Source: Bacteroidota bacterium
Lineage (GTDB): Bacteria > Bacteroidota > Bacteroidia > B-17B0 > Aurantibacillaceae
DNA: 64,000 nt
NCBI GenBank assembly: GCA_016185125.1
Contig: JACPOC010000034.1
Location: 1 to 64,000 of the forward strand
Direction of reading: 5' to 3'
Shown here: positions 53,309 through 62,827 of the stretch, one piece after another
Numbering within the stretch: position 1 is the stretch's first letter
Layout of the letters: every line of letters starts with the position of its first letter
The notes under the pieces: model-generated
Seen by the model: only the letters and a program-made list of their open reading frames with translations
Told to the model about the DNA's origin: nothing
The model's database searches: none
Made by a program: the position numbers and the translations under genes

Positions 53309-53362
53309 TTTAATTACATTTTAAAATTTAAACCCTTTTCGTGAACGGCGAAAAGGTTTTTT

Positions 53363-54192
53363 TTATGGTGTTGGAAATTCTTCCTTAAGTCCGGTACTTT
53401 CACGAATCTGCAAAAAACTAATAGTGCCTCCCACAACTGCCAATGCCGGCCCAAACATCATTCCAATGATACTTCCCGCTAAAAAAGGAAGGGCGAGAAA
53501 AAAGCTGTACACAAATCCAATTCCGCAGGCATAACCTTTGTTTTGTTTAATGAATTGTGTGCTCTCTGCGATTTTAAATTTATGACGTTCACTGTTATAG
53601 TCCAATAAAGTAAAGCCAACATAATACCAGCCTAAAAATAAAACGAATGGCGTTGTAATTATAACCAACGGCGGGAAAATAAGCGTTAGCAAAAAACAAG
53701 CGAACATGAAAAAATATTCAAGCAACATGTTCCGTAAACTGATGCCAATGCCTCTGATAACATCTTTAATTAATTGAATGAAGGAGAACGGAAATTTTCT
53801 ACCACTTAGTTTTTCTTCAGCACTTTCTGAAAGCAAAGCAAAAACAGGTGAAAGGAGCATTAATAGAAAATATTTGATAAACGTTCCGCTTAAAAACCAG
53901 AACAAAACTTTTAAAACAATGCCTATTAAAAAACTGATCTTAGTTACTAAAAAAGGCCGTGCCCACGAAAGCCAATGACCATTTTCTGGAATGGATTCTG
54001 CGTTCACGTAATGGCTCAGCCACTCTGATAGACCCCCGGCGAGAATGAATAAACCATAAATACTGGCCACCCATAAAAGCACCCACAGAATTAAAGGAAT
54101 GAACATATAAGGCCATAAATCTTTTTCGAACAACACGCCAAACGCTTTGAAGCATTACCAATAGCTTTGAAAAAATCGGAAAAGAATCTCAT
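53363..54192 (-). CDS. EI24-domain membrane protein with apparent frameshift
   Basis: A membrane protein with six helices and EI24/CysZ-like pattern (FIKYFLLMLLSPVFALLSES, PFVLFLGWYYVG, ALPFLAGSIIGMMFGPALAV). The uninterrupted frame covers 53363-54136. The expected start, MRFFSDFFKAIGNASK, lies at 54192 in the other frame; adding one A in the run near 54146-54148 would join them (…NASKAFGVLFEKD). So the gene is either recently broken or carries a sequencing indel. Confidence 0.72.
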
Positions 54193-54280
54193 AATAAAAT
54201 GCCACTAATTACATTATTTTACACAAATATTTTTCTTTAGGTTGCGTTGTATATCCGGGTGAATGGATGTCGAAATAAAT

Positions 54281-56062
54281 TTACATTTTTTCGGGTACCG
54301 GAATACCTAATAAATTCATTGCATTTGCAATAGTTTGCGCACTTGCTTTTGCCAACTGCAAACGAAAAAGTTTAATATTTTCATCTTCCTCTTTTAAAAT
54401 TGAGTACTCATGATAAAAACGATTAAAAGTTTTCGTGATCTCGTAAACATAATTTGCAATTAAAGAAGGACTGAATGTTTTTCCGCTTTCTTCTACTACT
54501 CCCTTAAAATCATAGATCCATTTTATTATCTCCTTCTCCAACGAGTTAAACTCCACGGTTGCAAAAAAGGCATCAAACTTTACATCTGCTTTGCGCAAAA
54601 CAGATTTTATCCGAGCATGCGTGTATTGAATAAAAGGTCCGGTGTTGCCGTTAAAGTCAATACTCTCTTTTGGATTGAAAAGCATTTTCTTTTTTGGATC
54701 CACCTTTAACATAAAATATTTTAATGCGCCTGAACCAATTGTAGCATATAATTCCTGTAACTCAGCTTCAGTAAATTCCGCAACTTTTCCAAGATCTTTG
54801 GTTGTTTCTTCAGCGGTGTCAAACATTTCTTTAAGCAGATCATCCGCATCTACCACCGTACCTTCACGACTTTTCATTTTTCCTTCAGGAAGCTCCACCA
54901 TGCCGTAACTCAGGTGATAACATTCTTTTGCCCAATCGTATCCCAATTTATTAAGGATCTTAAACAACACTTTAAAGTGATAATCCTGTTCGTTACCAAC
55001 GGTGTATATCAATTGTTTTAGTGCCGGAAATTCTTTAAACCGTTCTATGGCTGTGCCAATATCCTGAGTAATATAAACGCTGGTACCATCACTGCGCAAC
55101 ACAATCTTTTCGTCTAAACCTTCATTGGTAAGATCAATAGCCACGCTGCCGTTTTCTTTTCTGTAAAAAATATTTTTAGCCAGACCTTCCTGAATTATTT
55201 CCTTACCTAAAATATACGTATTGCTTTCATAATATGTTTTATCAAAATCAACTCCAACCGTTTTATAGGTAACGGCAAATCCTTCATACACCCAACCGTT
55301 CATCATTTTCCAAAGATCAACCGTTGCCTTATCTCCTGCTTCCCATTTCAATAACATATCCTGACACTCCAGCATCAATAAGGCTAACTTTTCAGCTTCC
55401 TCCTTTTTTTTACCGGCCCCCACTAACTCTTCAATTTGTTTTTTGTATTCTTTATCAAAAAGTACATAATACTTGCCTACCAGATGATCGCCTTTCATTC
55501 CTGAACTTTCAGGCGTTTCGTTATTGCCCCATTTTTTCCAAGCAAGCATGCTTTTACAAATATGAATGCCTCGGTCGTTAACAATACTTACTTTAATAAC
55601 TTTATGTCCGTTAGCCTTTAAAATATTGGCAACCGAATAGCCCAACAATAAATTTCGGATATGTCCCAAATGCAAAGGCTTATTAGTATTTGGAGAAGCA
55701 TATTCCACCATAACGGTTCGGCCACTGCTGTTCGCATCTTTCATTCCTATAGTTGTGCAATCTTTAACCGAATTAAAATAACTCAGCCAAAAATCATTGG
55801 ACAATGAAATATTTAAAAAACCTTTTACAATATTAAAATCTGCCACTTGCTTCTCGTTCTTCTCCAAATAAGTGCCAATATCCTGTCCTACTTGTTCAGG
55901 AGATTTTTTTGTTTCTTTTATATATGGAAAAGTTACCAATGTAAAATCACCTTCAAATTCTTTTCTTGTCTTTTGAAAAATAATATCCGTGGCGTTTATA
56001 TTGTAAAGCTCTTGTAATGCTTTTTGTACGGAATTGAATAAAACTTTTTCAGCGCTGATCAT
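54281..56062 (-). CDS. argS: Arginine-tRNA ligase
   Basis: A 593-residue class Ia synthetase. The N-terminal additional domain precedes the HIGH-type HLGHIRN (in NKPLHLGHIRNLLLGYS), the KMSKS-equivalent EGKMKSREGTVV, and the C-terminal DALR anticodon domain (YVYEITKTFNRFYHEY). Full-length. A -7 box lies exactly 4 bases before the ATG. Confidence 0.97.
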   Translation of the reverse strand: MISAEKVLFNSVQKALQELYNINATDIIFQKTRKEFEGDFTLVTFPYIKETKKSPEQVGQDIGTYLEKNEKQVADFNIVKGFLNISLSNDFWLSYFNSVKDCTTIGMKDANSSGRTVMVEYASPNTNKPLHLGHIRNLLLGYSVANILKANGHKVIKVSIVNDRGIHICKSMLAWKKWGNNETPESSGMKGDHLVGKYYVLFDKEYKKQIEELVGAGKKKEEAEKLALLMLECQDMLLKWEAGDKATVDLWKMMNGWVYEGFAVTYKTVGVDFDKTYYESNTYILGKEIIQEGLAKNIFYRKENGSVAIDLTNEGLDEKIVLRSDGTSVYITQDIGTAIERFKEFPALKQLIYTVGNEQDYHFKVLFKILNKLGYDWAKECYHLSYGMVELPEGKMKSREGTVVDADDLLKEMFDTAEETTKDLGKVAEFTEAELQELYATIGSGALKYFMLKVDPKKKMLFNPKESIDFNGNTGPFIQYTHARIKSVLRKADVKFDAFFATVEFNSLEKEIIKWIYDFKGVVEESGKTFSPSLIANYVYEITKTFNRFYHEYSILKEEDENIKLFRLQLAKASAQTIANAMNLLGIPVPEKM

Positions 56063-56066
56063 AAAA

Positions 56067-56074
56067 CAAATGTA
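56067..56074 (-). promoter_or_regulatory. argS -7 box, 4 bases before ATG
   Basis: Reads TACATTTG on the minus strand, then TTTT, then ATG at 56062. Leaderless transcription is likely. Confidence 0.65.
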
Positions 56075-56103
56075 GTGATTGTTAGCAGTTAGGGATATTA
56101 TTT

Positions 56104-57075
56104 TTAAATTCTGATTATCGAAATATCAATGTCGTTCATGCATTTAAAATGCCCTTTGGGACACTTGTTATAACCGAGTTTAGAACAAGGGCGGCATGAA
56201 AGTCCTTCAACTTCCAAAATTTGATTATCAGGATGCGGCTTGTAGGGACTCATTCCAAACTCCGGAACTGTGTTTCCCCAAACAGAAATAGTTCGCTTGT
56301 TAAACGCCGCGGCCATGTGCATCAATCCTGTATCGGAAGTAATTACCAGGTTACATTGCTTGATGACGGAAGCACTCTGATTAAGCGTTAAGGCGCCGCA
56401 TAAATTAATAATGTGCGGAAAATATTTTTTTAACTCTTCACTAATTCCTTTTTCCATAGAACCGCCTAATAATATAATCGGTGTGTTAATCAAACTGCAA
56501 AACTCTTTAAGTTTATTTAAAGGAATTTGTTTGGTGAAATAAGAGCCACCCAACACAATTACCGAGTAGTTAGTAACCGCATTTTTTAAATACAAGGTCT
56601 TCACATCTACAAAATCATTTATACTTACAAAATAATCCAGGCCTTTATTATCATCTATTACACCAAGAGCTGCAATGGTTTCCATATAACGCTGCACAAT
56701 GTGCTTATCGGGCAGGGCGCTTCGCAGTTTAAATCTTACCGCTAAAAACTTCTGCACGTTTATTTTATCAAAAGAAAAAGATTTTGTACGAAGATAGGTT
56801 TTTAACCGTGCGCTTCTTATGTTCTTATGAAGGTCGATGATCAGATCGAATTTTTCTTCTTTTAATTCCTTATAAATTTCACGCACATCATTTTGAAAGG
56901 AATGCAGCTTATTCAAATACGGGTTACTGCTCAGGGTTTCTTTAAAAGCCGCTTTGGTAACGTAATGAATACACACTTCAGGAATCTGCATTTTTAAACA
57001 GCGAATAACAGGCGAAGTAAGAATAATATCTCCGATAGAACTAAACCTGACTATAAGTATTTTTTTAGGTTGCAT
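56104..57075 (-). CDS. Glycosyltransferase family 9 (heptosyltransferase-like)
   Basis: A 323-residue cytosolic transferase: KKILIVRFSSIGDIILTSPV at the N-terminus, and SDTGLMHMAAAFNKRTISVWG with the GT9 sugar-nucleotide site. A C-terminal CRPCSKLGYNKCPKGHFKCM Cys pattern is seen in some Bacteroidota members. It adds heptose or a related sugar to the LPS core. The ATG overlaps the stop of the upstream EamA gene (TAATG), so they are coupled. Confidence 0.9.
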   Translation of the reverse strand: MQPKKILIVRFSSIGDIILTSPVIRCLKMQIPEVCIHYVTKAAFKETLSSNPYLNKLHSFQNDVREIYKELKEEKFDLIIDLHKNIRSARLKTYLRTKSFSFDKINVQKFLAVRFKLRSALPDKHIVQRYMETIAALGVIDDNKGLDYFVSINDFVDVKTLYLKNAVTNYSVIVLGGSYFTKQIPLNKLKEFCSLINTPIILLGGSMEKGISEELKKYFPHIINLCGALTLNQSASVIKQCNLVITSDTGLMHMAAAFNKRTISVWGNTVPEFGMSPYKPHPDNQILEVEGLSCRPCSKLGYNKCPKGHFKCMNDIDISIIRI

Positions 57076-57974
57076 TAAGTATTTGCTTTCAACAAATTCT
57101 TTTCAGTAATATTTTTTAAATACGAATTTAAGAAAACCGCCAATAAGATGATGAGAACTCCCAAATAGAAAGTAGGCTTCACTTCCTTGTTCTCTTTAAA
57201 AAATAAAATAGCCCATATAATACCGTAAACCGTTTCTAAATTTACAGTTAAAACAATGGTATACGGACTGATGTGTTTTGCAAGATTAACCGCTGCCAGA
57301 AAAGGAAAAACAGTGCATACTAAACTCAGAAGTAATAAGCCGATAATAGAAGGCTGATCTAACTGAAAAAACGCAGGTTGAAAGCTTCCGTTAAAAGCAA
57401 GAAAAATAGTTAAGCCAATTAAAGCTGCGCTGAGTTCGTAAAAGCTAATGGCTCCTGAAGAAACTCGTTTAACCATTAAACCATTGAGTACACCAAATAG
57501 CGAAGATGTAAGTGCGGCAAAAATACCCAATACAATGCCCAGCCAAAATTTTGTTTCGATAGAAAAAATCAGACCAATGGCACCGATAATTATAAGTCCT
57601 ATAACAATTTCATACATTCGTATTTTTCGTTTGTAAAGTATAGGCTCAATAATGGAGCTGAACAAAGTGCCGGTGCTGAATGCTACCATAGTAACACTGA
57701 TGTTGGAAACCTTGATGGCACCGTAAAACCCAAGCCAGTGCACCAGAATAATTAAGCCAATGCCCCATAATTTAAGCAGGTCTTTTTTATTAACGGCCAA
57801 ACTTTGTTTTGCAATTTTTAAATAAATAAACATGGCAAAAACCGTTATAAGAATTCGAAACCAAACCAACTGCCAGGTATCCGCGGTAATATATCTGCCT
57901 AATACCGGAGAAAAGCCCCAAATAAAAACAATTAAATGAAGCAGTAAATAATGTTTATTTATACCTTTATACAA
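57075..57974 (-). CDS. EamA/DMT-family transporter
   Basis: A 299-residue ten-helix transporter with two EamA repeats (HLIVFIWGFSPVLGRYI, TGTLFSSIIEPILYKRK; then GVLNGLMVKRVSSGAISFYE, VNLETVYGIIWAILFFKE). The longer open frame to 58070 would overlap the divergent cysteine desulfurase, so I chose TTG at 57974 (MYKGINKHYLLLH). Substrate unknown; coupled to the GT9 gene. Confidence 0.85.
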   Translation of the reverse strand: MYKGINKHYLLLHLIVFIWGFSPVLGRYITADTWQLVWFRILITVFAMFIYLKIAKQSLAVNKKDLLKLWGIGLIILVHWLGFYGAIKVSNISVTMVAFSTGTLFSSIIEPILYKRKIRMYEIVIGLIIIGAIGLIFSIETKFWLGIVLGIFAALTSSLFGVLNGLMVKRVSSGAISFYELSAALIGLTIFLAFNGSFQPAFFQLDQPSIIGLLLLSLVCTVFPFLAAVNLAKHISPYTIVLTVNLETVYGIIWAILFFKENKEVKPTFYLGVLIILLAVFLNSYLKNITEKNLLKANT

Positions 57975-57999
57975 GAACGCAAATTTAGCTGAATAGCCC

Positions 58000-59133
58000 G
58001 TGATAAACAACTTAATATACTTTGATAATAATGCCACTACCAAAGTTAACGATGAAGTGCTCGCCGCCATGTTGCCTTACTTTACAGAAACCTATGGCAA
58101 CGCAGCAAGCAAGCTTCACGCGCAGGGCTGGGCCGCACAGGCTGCGGTAGAAACTGCCGGCAAACAAGTAGCAACACTTATTAATTGCCAAGACTCTGAA
58201 ATAATATTTACTTCGGGCGCAACGGAAGCTGTTAACCTTGCAATTAAAGGAATTTTTGAAGCATACGAAACAAAAGGCAAACACATTATAACTTGTAAAA
58301 CCGAACACAAAGCAGTATTAGATACTTGTGCCTATTTAGAAACAAAGGGAGCCGAGCTAACGTATCTGAATGTTAACCGCGAGGGTTTGATAGATTTGCA
58401 TGAACTGGAAAACGCAATAAGGCCGCAAACTATTTTGGTGAGTATTATGGCTGCCAATAACGAAACAGGTGTGATGCAACCTTTGGATCAGATATCGGAA
58501 ATTTGCAATAAGCATAAAATTATTTTTTTTAGCGATGCCACCCAATACGTTGGAAAAGAACGTTGTGATGTACAGGAAAAAGGTATTCATTGCATGGCAT
58601 TTAGCGCGCATAAAATGTACGGGTCAAAAGGCATGGGCGCTTTGTATGTAAGAAGAAAAAATCCGCAAATTAATTTAACAGAGCAAATACACGGAGGAGG
58701 ACATCAGAATCAGCGACGATCAGGCACGCTAAACGTTCCTTTGATTGTAGGATTTGGCAAAGCGGCAGAATTGTGTAGGGAAAATTATTGGAACAACAGC
58801 GCACATGTATCAAAACTAAAAAACTACTTTGAGCATCAATTGCTGGATATTGAAGGATTAAGAATAAACGGCACCACGCGCTCGCGTTTATATACAACCA
58901 GTAATATTACTTTTCCCCAAGAAATTAAAATAACATCGCTATTAAGTAAATATGCTTTTTCAAGCGGCTCGGCTTGCGGCAGCCATTTACCCGAACCCTC
59001 GCATGTATTAAAAGCAATGGGTTTACAGGAATTTGAAATTAAAAATTCTTTTCGCTTTTCATTTGGCGTGTATAATACTTTAGAGGAAGTTAAACTATTA
59101 ACGGAAGACATTTTAAAACTGGCGGAGGGGTGA
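58000..59133 (+). CDS. Cysteine desulfurase (NifS/IscS-like)
   Basis: A 377-residue PLP enzyme that takes sulfur from cysteine for Fe-S clusters or thiolation. YFDNNATT opens the family fold. HKMYGSKG within SAHKMYGSKGMGALY holds the PLP Lys, and SSGSACGSH has the catalytic Cys. The start is GTG at 58000, directly before MINNLIYFDNNATTKV. Divergent from the EamA gene with 25 bases between starts. No scaffold protein is adjacent. Confidence 0.93.
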   Translation: MINNLIYFDNNATTKVNDEVLAAMLPYFTETYGNAASKLHAQGWAAQAAVETAGKQVATLINCQDSEIIFTSGATEAVNLAIKGIFEAYETKGKHIITCKTEHKAVLDTCAYLETKGAELTYLNVNREGLIDLHELENAIRPQTILVSIMAANNETGVMQPLDQISEICNKHKIIFFSDATQYVGKERCDVQEKGIHCMAFSAHKMYGSKGMGALYVRRKNPQINLTEQIHGGGHQNQRRSGTLNVPLIVGFGKAAELCRENYWNNSAHVSKLKNYFEHQLLDIEGLRINGTTRSRLYTTSNITFPQEIKITSLLSKYAFSSGSACGSHLPEPSHVLKAMGLQEFEIKNSFRFSFGVYNTLEEVKLLTEDILKLAEG

Positions 59134-59316
59134 ATGGATTATAGCGTATCGAGAAGCTTGTCAATCGAGTAGCGACATTAGGAGCGTATCGAGAAGCTTG
59201 GGGGAAACATACAATGATTAAAGCCTTTGCAAGAAATCTATTTTGAAGAAAAGTGCAGTGCGACTTTTAAGCACTAAATAAATTCAGTGTAATTCAATAA
59301 GAAAATAAAACTTTAT
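59134..59316. repeat. Short dispersed-type direct repeats
   Basis: AGCGTATCGAGAAGCTTG occurs twice (about 59143 and 59182) with TCAATCGAGTAGCGA between. Such palindrome-like units are common between genes in this phylum. No gene is seen. Confidence 0.6.
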
Positions 59317-59937
59317 TTACGATTTTTTGCGTTGATTCAATTCATCACGAATTTTAGAGGCCATTTCGTATTGCTCATCATCCAAAGCGGTTTGAAGCAT
59401 GTTCTTTAATTCCTCAGTGCTTTTTTCTTTATACACTTCCTGAGAAGAGGAGGTACTCTTCACTTCCTGAGCATGTTCTTTTGGAACGGGTTGCTCAGTT
59501 TCCCCCGTAATTGCGGCTGCGGCATCATCATCCAATACAATACCTGCGCTTTTTAAAATAAATTCGTAAGTAAAAATAGGGCAATTGAACCTAACGGCTA
59601 AGGCAATGGCGTCGCTGGTACGTGCGTCAATCTCCACATCGCGGCTGCCATCGTTACAAAGAAGCTTGGCGTAAAAAATACCTTCCACCAAATTATAAAT
59701 AAGAACTTCGCTTACCTTTACATCAAAAGTTTCGGCAAATGCTTTAAAAAGATCATGCGTTAAAGGCCTGCTTGGACTCATTTTTTCAAGTTCAATGGCT
59801 ATAGCCTGAGCTTCGAAACCACCAATAATAATGGGTAATCTTCGGGTACCGGTACTTTCGCCCAAAACAAGGGCATAAGCACCGCTTTGCGTTTGGCTAT
59901 AGGACAATCCAACAATTTCTAACCTTACCTTCTTCAT
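59317..59937 (-). CDS. Bifunctional nuclease-domain protein with UVR motif
   Basis: A 206-residue protein. The N-terminal BFN (DUF151) domain (about 1-135) has RRLPIIIGGFEAQAIAIELE, SRPLTHDLF and DARTSDAIALAVRFNCPI. The C-terminal UVR motif (ELKNMLQTALDDEQYEMASK) resembles the UvrB-UvrC interaction helix. The function may be nucleic-acid cleavage or a DNA repair link. Own promoter 8 bases upstream of the ATG. Confidence 0.9.
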   Translation of the reverse strand: MKKVRLEIVGLSYSQTQSGAYALVLGESTGTRRLPIIIGGFEAQAIAIELEKMSPSRPLTHDLFKAFAETFDVKVSEVLIYNLVEGIFYAKLLCNDGSRDVEIDARTSDAIALAVRFNCPIFTYEFILKSAGIVLDDDAAAAITGETEQPVPKEHAQEVKSTSSSQEVYKEKSTEELKNMLQTALDDEQYEMASKIRDELNQRKKS

Positions 59938-59945
59938 TTAATAAT

Positions 59946-59953
59946 CAAATCTA
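59946..59953 (-). promoter_or_regulatory. BFN gene -7 box
   Basis: Reads TAGATTTG on the minus strand, 8 bases before the ATG at 59937. Confidence 0.5.
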
Positions 59954-59973
59954 ATTTAAGGAATAAATATCAT

Positions 59974-60954
59974 TTAATTTTGATTTGCCTTGAATTTTTT
60001 CACGGCCTCGGTAAGTTTAGGGATAATTGAGAAAGCATCGCCCACCACTCCGTAATCGGCAGATTTAAAAAAGGGTGCTTCCTTATCGTTATTAATTACC
60101 ACAATTGTTTTACTTCCATTAACACCGGCTAAATGTTGAATAGCACCCGAAATACCAATGGCAATGTATAAATTAGGACGAATAGCAACACCTGTTTGCC
60201 CCACATGTTCATGATGCGGCCGCCAGTGCATATCGGCAACCGGGCGCGAACAAGCGGTAGTAGCACCAAGCGCTTTGGCCAATTCTTCAACCATGGCCCA
60301 ATTTTCAGGACCTTTCATTCCGCGGCCAGCGCTAACAACAGTTTCAGCTTCAGGAAGTGGAATCATCCCACCAACCTGGTTTGATTTGGTTTCTTTAATG
60401 GTAATTCGTGATTTAACAGAAGAAAGATCAGGTGCGAACTCACTTACCGTTGCTTTATTTTCTCCAGATTTTACAGGAAAGCTGTTTGGTAATAATGAAA
60501 TTACTTTTACATCGCTATTAATAACATAAGTAGCAGTGGCTTTTCCTGAAAAAACGTTTTTCTTCACTTCAAGATGGTTGCCGTTTAAAACAGGATAATC
60601 AACCGCGCCGGCCACTAATCCCGCTTTTAGCTTTGCCGCTAAACGTGGGGCTACAGCTTTACCTACAATATCAAAAGCAAAAATAATAACTTTAGCACTT
60701 TCGGCTTTGGCAGCTTGTTCAAGAGCAGCGCTGATAAGCATGTTATCGTTATTTAAAACATCACTTTTTACGGATAATATTTTTGAGGCGCCTGCTTTTC
60801 CAATTTCTTCTAATTGAGAGGCATCGGCGTTGTTAACAAATGCAGTAACGGTAGATCCGCTAAGCTCAGCTATTTTAACAGCGTAATTGATTGTTTCTAA
60901 AGAAGATTTTTTTACGCGGCCTTTATTTATTTCGGTATAAACCAGTACTGACAT
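59974..60954 (-). CDS. etfA: Electron transfer flavoprotein alpha subunit
   Basis: A 326-residue subunit with the N-terminal ETF domain and the C-terminal FAD domain. Signatures: VVSAGRGMKGPENWAMVEEL, LGATTACSRPVADMHWRPHH, EHVGQTGVAIRPNLYIAIGI, SGAIQHLAGVNGSKTIVVIN. It passes electrons from acyl-CoA dehydrogenases to the quinone pool. Second gene of etfBA, 100 bases after etfB. Confidence 0.95.
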   Translation of the reverse strand: MSVLVYTEINKGRVKKSSLETINYAVKIAELSGSTVTAFVNNADASQLEEIGKAGASKILSVKSDVLNNDNMLISAALEQAAKAESAKVIIFAFDIVGKAVAPRLAAKLKAGLVAGAVDYPVLNGNHLEVKKNVFSGKATATYVINSDVKVISLLPNSFPVKSGENKATVSEFAPDLSSVKSRITIKETKSNQVGGMIPLPEAETVVSAGRGMKGPENWAMVEELAKALGATTACSRPVADMHWRPHHEHVGQTGVAIRPNLYIAIGISGAIQHLAGVNGSKTIVVINNDKEAPFFKSADYGVVGDAFSIIPKLTEAVKKFKANQN

Positions 60955-61054
60955 ATTTTTAATTTTAGATTTATAGAATTTTTTAATTTTAGAGTTATTT
61001 TCTTTTTGATTTAAGTCTCATTAATTTAATCTGTTTGCCAACAACTTCTAAAAT

Positions 61055-61798
61055 TTAAATAACCTTGGCTTCGGTATGCAATAAGCTTACCAGCTCATCC
61101 AGATTATCTTCTGTTATCATCTTGCAGGTTGTTCTTCCGGCGTTTAACGTGTAAGATTTAATAGAAGTTAAAGCGGTACTTCCGCTCGCGGGTATTACCT
61201 GTAAAGGCTTTGAACGTGCCGCCATAATTCCGCGCATGTTAGGAATACGTTGCTCTGCCATACCTTTGGCACAACTGATAACAACAGGCAATTCGCATTC
61301 AACAACCTGAGTGCCGCCATCAATTTCGTTTTCTACTGTAGCCTTATTTCCTGCAAGTTCTAATTTAGTAGCCAAGGAAATAAATGGAAGATCTAAAACT
61401 CCCGCTATCATTGCCCCTACTGACGATCCGTTATAATTGATAGTTTCCTTACCAACTAAAATTAAATCGTATCCGTTAGTTCTTGCGTAATTACCAATCT
61501 GCTCGGCTACAAAAAAAGCATCCTGACTTTCGGCATCAATTCTTACCGCATCGTCAGCACCTAAAGCAAAACCCTTGCGAATAGTTGCTTCGCTATCGGC
61601 CAAACCCACGTGAATAAGCGTCACTTTTTCAGCAAGATTGGCTTCCTTTAATTCGAGGGCGCGCACCAAAGCATACCACTCATCATAAGGATTAATTACA
61701 AAGGTTACTCCCGCATTATTAAATTTGGTATCACCATCTGTAAACTGAATTTTGGTAGTAGTATCGGGTACATTACTTATTGCAACTAAGATTTTCAT
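61055..61798 (-). CDS. etfB: Electron transfer flavoprotein beta subunit
   Basis: A 247-residue subunit that binds AMP: KILVAISNVPDTTTKIQFTD, NPYDEWYALVRALELKEAN, LILVGKETINYNGSSVGAMI and GMAEQRIPNMRGIMAARSKP. It partners with EtfA. A -7 box (TATTTTTG) lies 18 bases before the ATG. Confidence 0.95.
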   Translation of the reverse strand: MKILVAISNVPDTTTKIQFTDGDTKFNNAGVTFVINPYDEWYALVRALELKEANLAEKVTLIHVGLADSEATIRKGFALGADDAVRIDAESQDAFFVAEQIGNYARTNGYDLILVGKETINYNGSSVGAMIAGVLDLPFISLATKLELAGNKATVENEIDGGTQVVECELPVVISCAKGMAEQRIPNMRGIMAARSKPLQVIPASGSTALTSIKSYTLNAGRTTCKMITEDNLDELVSLLHTEAKVI

Positions 61799-61816
61799 TT
61801 TCTAAAAATTTGACTG

Positions 61817-61824
61817 CAAAAATA
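61817..61824 (-). promoter_or_regulatory. etfBA -7 box
   Basis: Reads TATTTTTG on the minus strand, matching TAnnTTTG; 18-base leader to etfB. Confidence 0.5.
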
Positions 61825-61935
61825 GCAAAATAATTGGGTTAGAAAAGCGAATTTTCGATGAATTTGCTATTAATTTTCGCACTATTACCTTCTCTTTTAA
61901 TTCGGAATAAAACGAATATTTTCAATAAAAAGGCC

Positions 61936-62532
61936 TCACAACAACACTTCCACTTTTCGTTCTTCAATCATCCTTTTAAGGTTGATAAGCGCATAACGCA
62001 TCCTGCCTAAAGCGGTGTTAATAGAAACATTGGTAAATTCGGCTATTTCCTTAAAACTCATATCGTAATAGGTTCGCAAAAGCACAACCTCCCGCTGATC
62101 GGCATCCAATTGATTGATTAAATTACGTATTTTATCTTTTAAAACATGTTTTTCTTCGGCAGAGCGGCTATGGTTTTCGATGAGCAAATTATTAAAAACG
62201 CAAACCTCATCCCCTTCGCTGTTGATATAAACCGGCATGGGCGGCATTTTTTTTAGAATTCTGAAATGATCGATGATAAGATTACGGGCAATGCGCATCA
62301 CCCATTGCGGAAATTTCCCTTCTTCGTTATACTGCCCGCGTTTAAGAGTGTGAATTACCTTATAAAAAGTATCCTGAAAAATATCCTCGGCTAATGAACG
62401 ATTTTTTACCACTAAAATAATGGAGGAGAAAATTTTGGCTTTGTGACGGTGTAATAATACGGATAAACAATCTTCGTTGCCATTTACATAGAGTTGCACC
62501 AACTCTTTATCATTTAATGATTGAATAGACAT
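61936..62532 (-). CDS. ECF-type RNA polymerase sigma factor
   Basis: A 198-residue sigma-70-family factor. Region 2 (EDIFQDTFYKVIHTLKRGQY, then FPQWVMRIARNLIIDHFR) binds core and the -10, and region 4 (REVVLLRTYYDMSFKEIAEF, TNVSINTALGRMRYALINLK) binds the -35. No anti-sigma gene is adjacent. Its 79-base leader from a strong promoter suggests mRNA-level control. Target genes unknown. Confidence 0.93.
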   Translation of the reverse strand: MSIQSLNDKELVQLYVNGNEDCLSVLLHRHKAKIFSSIILVVKNRSLAEDIFQDTFYKVIHTLKRGQYNEEGKFPQWVMRIARNLIIDHFRILKKMPPMPVYINSEGDEVCVFNNLLIENHSRSAEEKHVLKDKIRNLINQLDADQREVVLLRTYYDMSFKEIAEFTNVSINTALGRMRYALINLKRMIEERKVEVLL

Positions 62533-62611
62533 GTTTTTTACTTGCTGAATTAATTTTTAAACGCTAAGTAAATGTCTATTCTATGGCTTAAGATTTTAAA
62601 TGATTAGAGTG

Positions 62612-62641
62612 CAAATGTAAGACATATTGCTTGTTTACCAA
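62612..62641 (-). promoter_or_regulatory. Sigma-factor gene promoter
   Basis: On the minus strand TTG (62641-62639), 19 bases, TACATTTG (62619-62612). Good -33/-7 match; leader of about 75 bases. Confidence 0.65.
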
Positions 62642-62728
62642 AATTTAACGATTATTTTAACAACAGTAATGAGTGAATGATGCTTTTTATTGAGTGAAGA
62701 CCCCTTTAAGCTTAGGGAAAGAAAAAAA

Positions 62729-62825
62729 GGGCAAGCTACTTCCATCGCACCGCTCAACCATCTACCCTTGCTCCGTTCCCAGCCTGGGGGATTCAACAGG
62801 AGCTGGTCGTGAAAGACTTGCCCGC
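62729..62825 (-). ncRNA. ffs: Signal recognition particle RNA (4.5S type)
   Basis: On the minus strand the transcript begins with CGGGCAAG and ends with CTTGCCC, pairing end to end. It contains the SRP signature CAGGCTGGGAACGGAGCA with a GGAA tetraloop, which aligns with the E. coli CAGGTCCGGAAGGAAGCA Ffh-binding loop. The adjoining CCTGTTGAATCCCCC and AGCAAGGGTA stretches are typical of Bacteroidota SRP RNAs. A T-run follows. It binds Ffh and targets membrane proteins. Confidence 0.92.
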
Positions 62826-62827
62826 TG

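Noticed and set aside
57975-58070. Longer N-terminus for the EamA transporter
   Set aside because: It would overlap the start of the divergent cysteine desulfurase; a TTG start at 57974 gives the normal family length.
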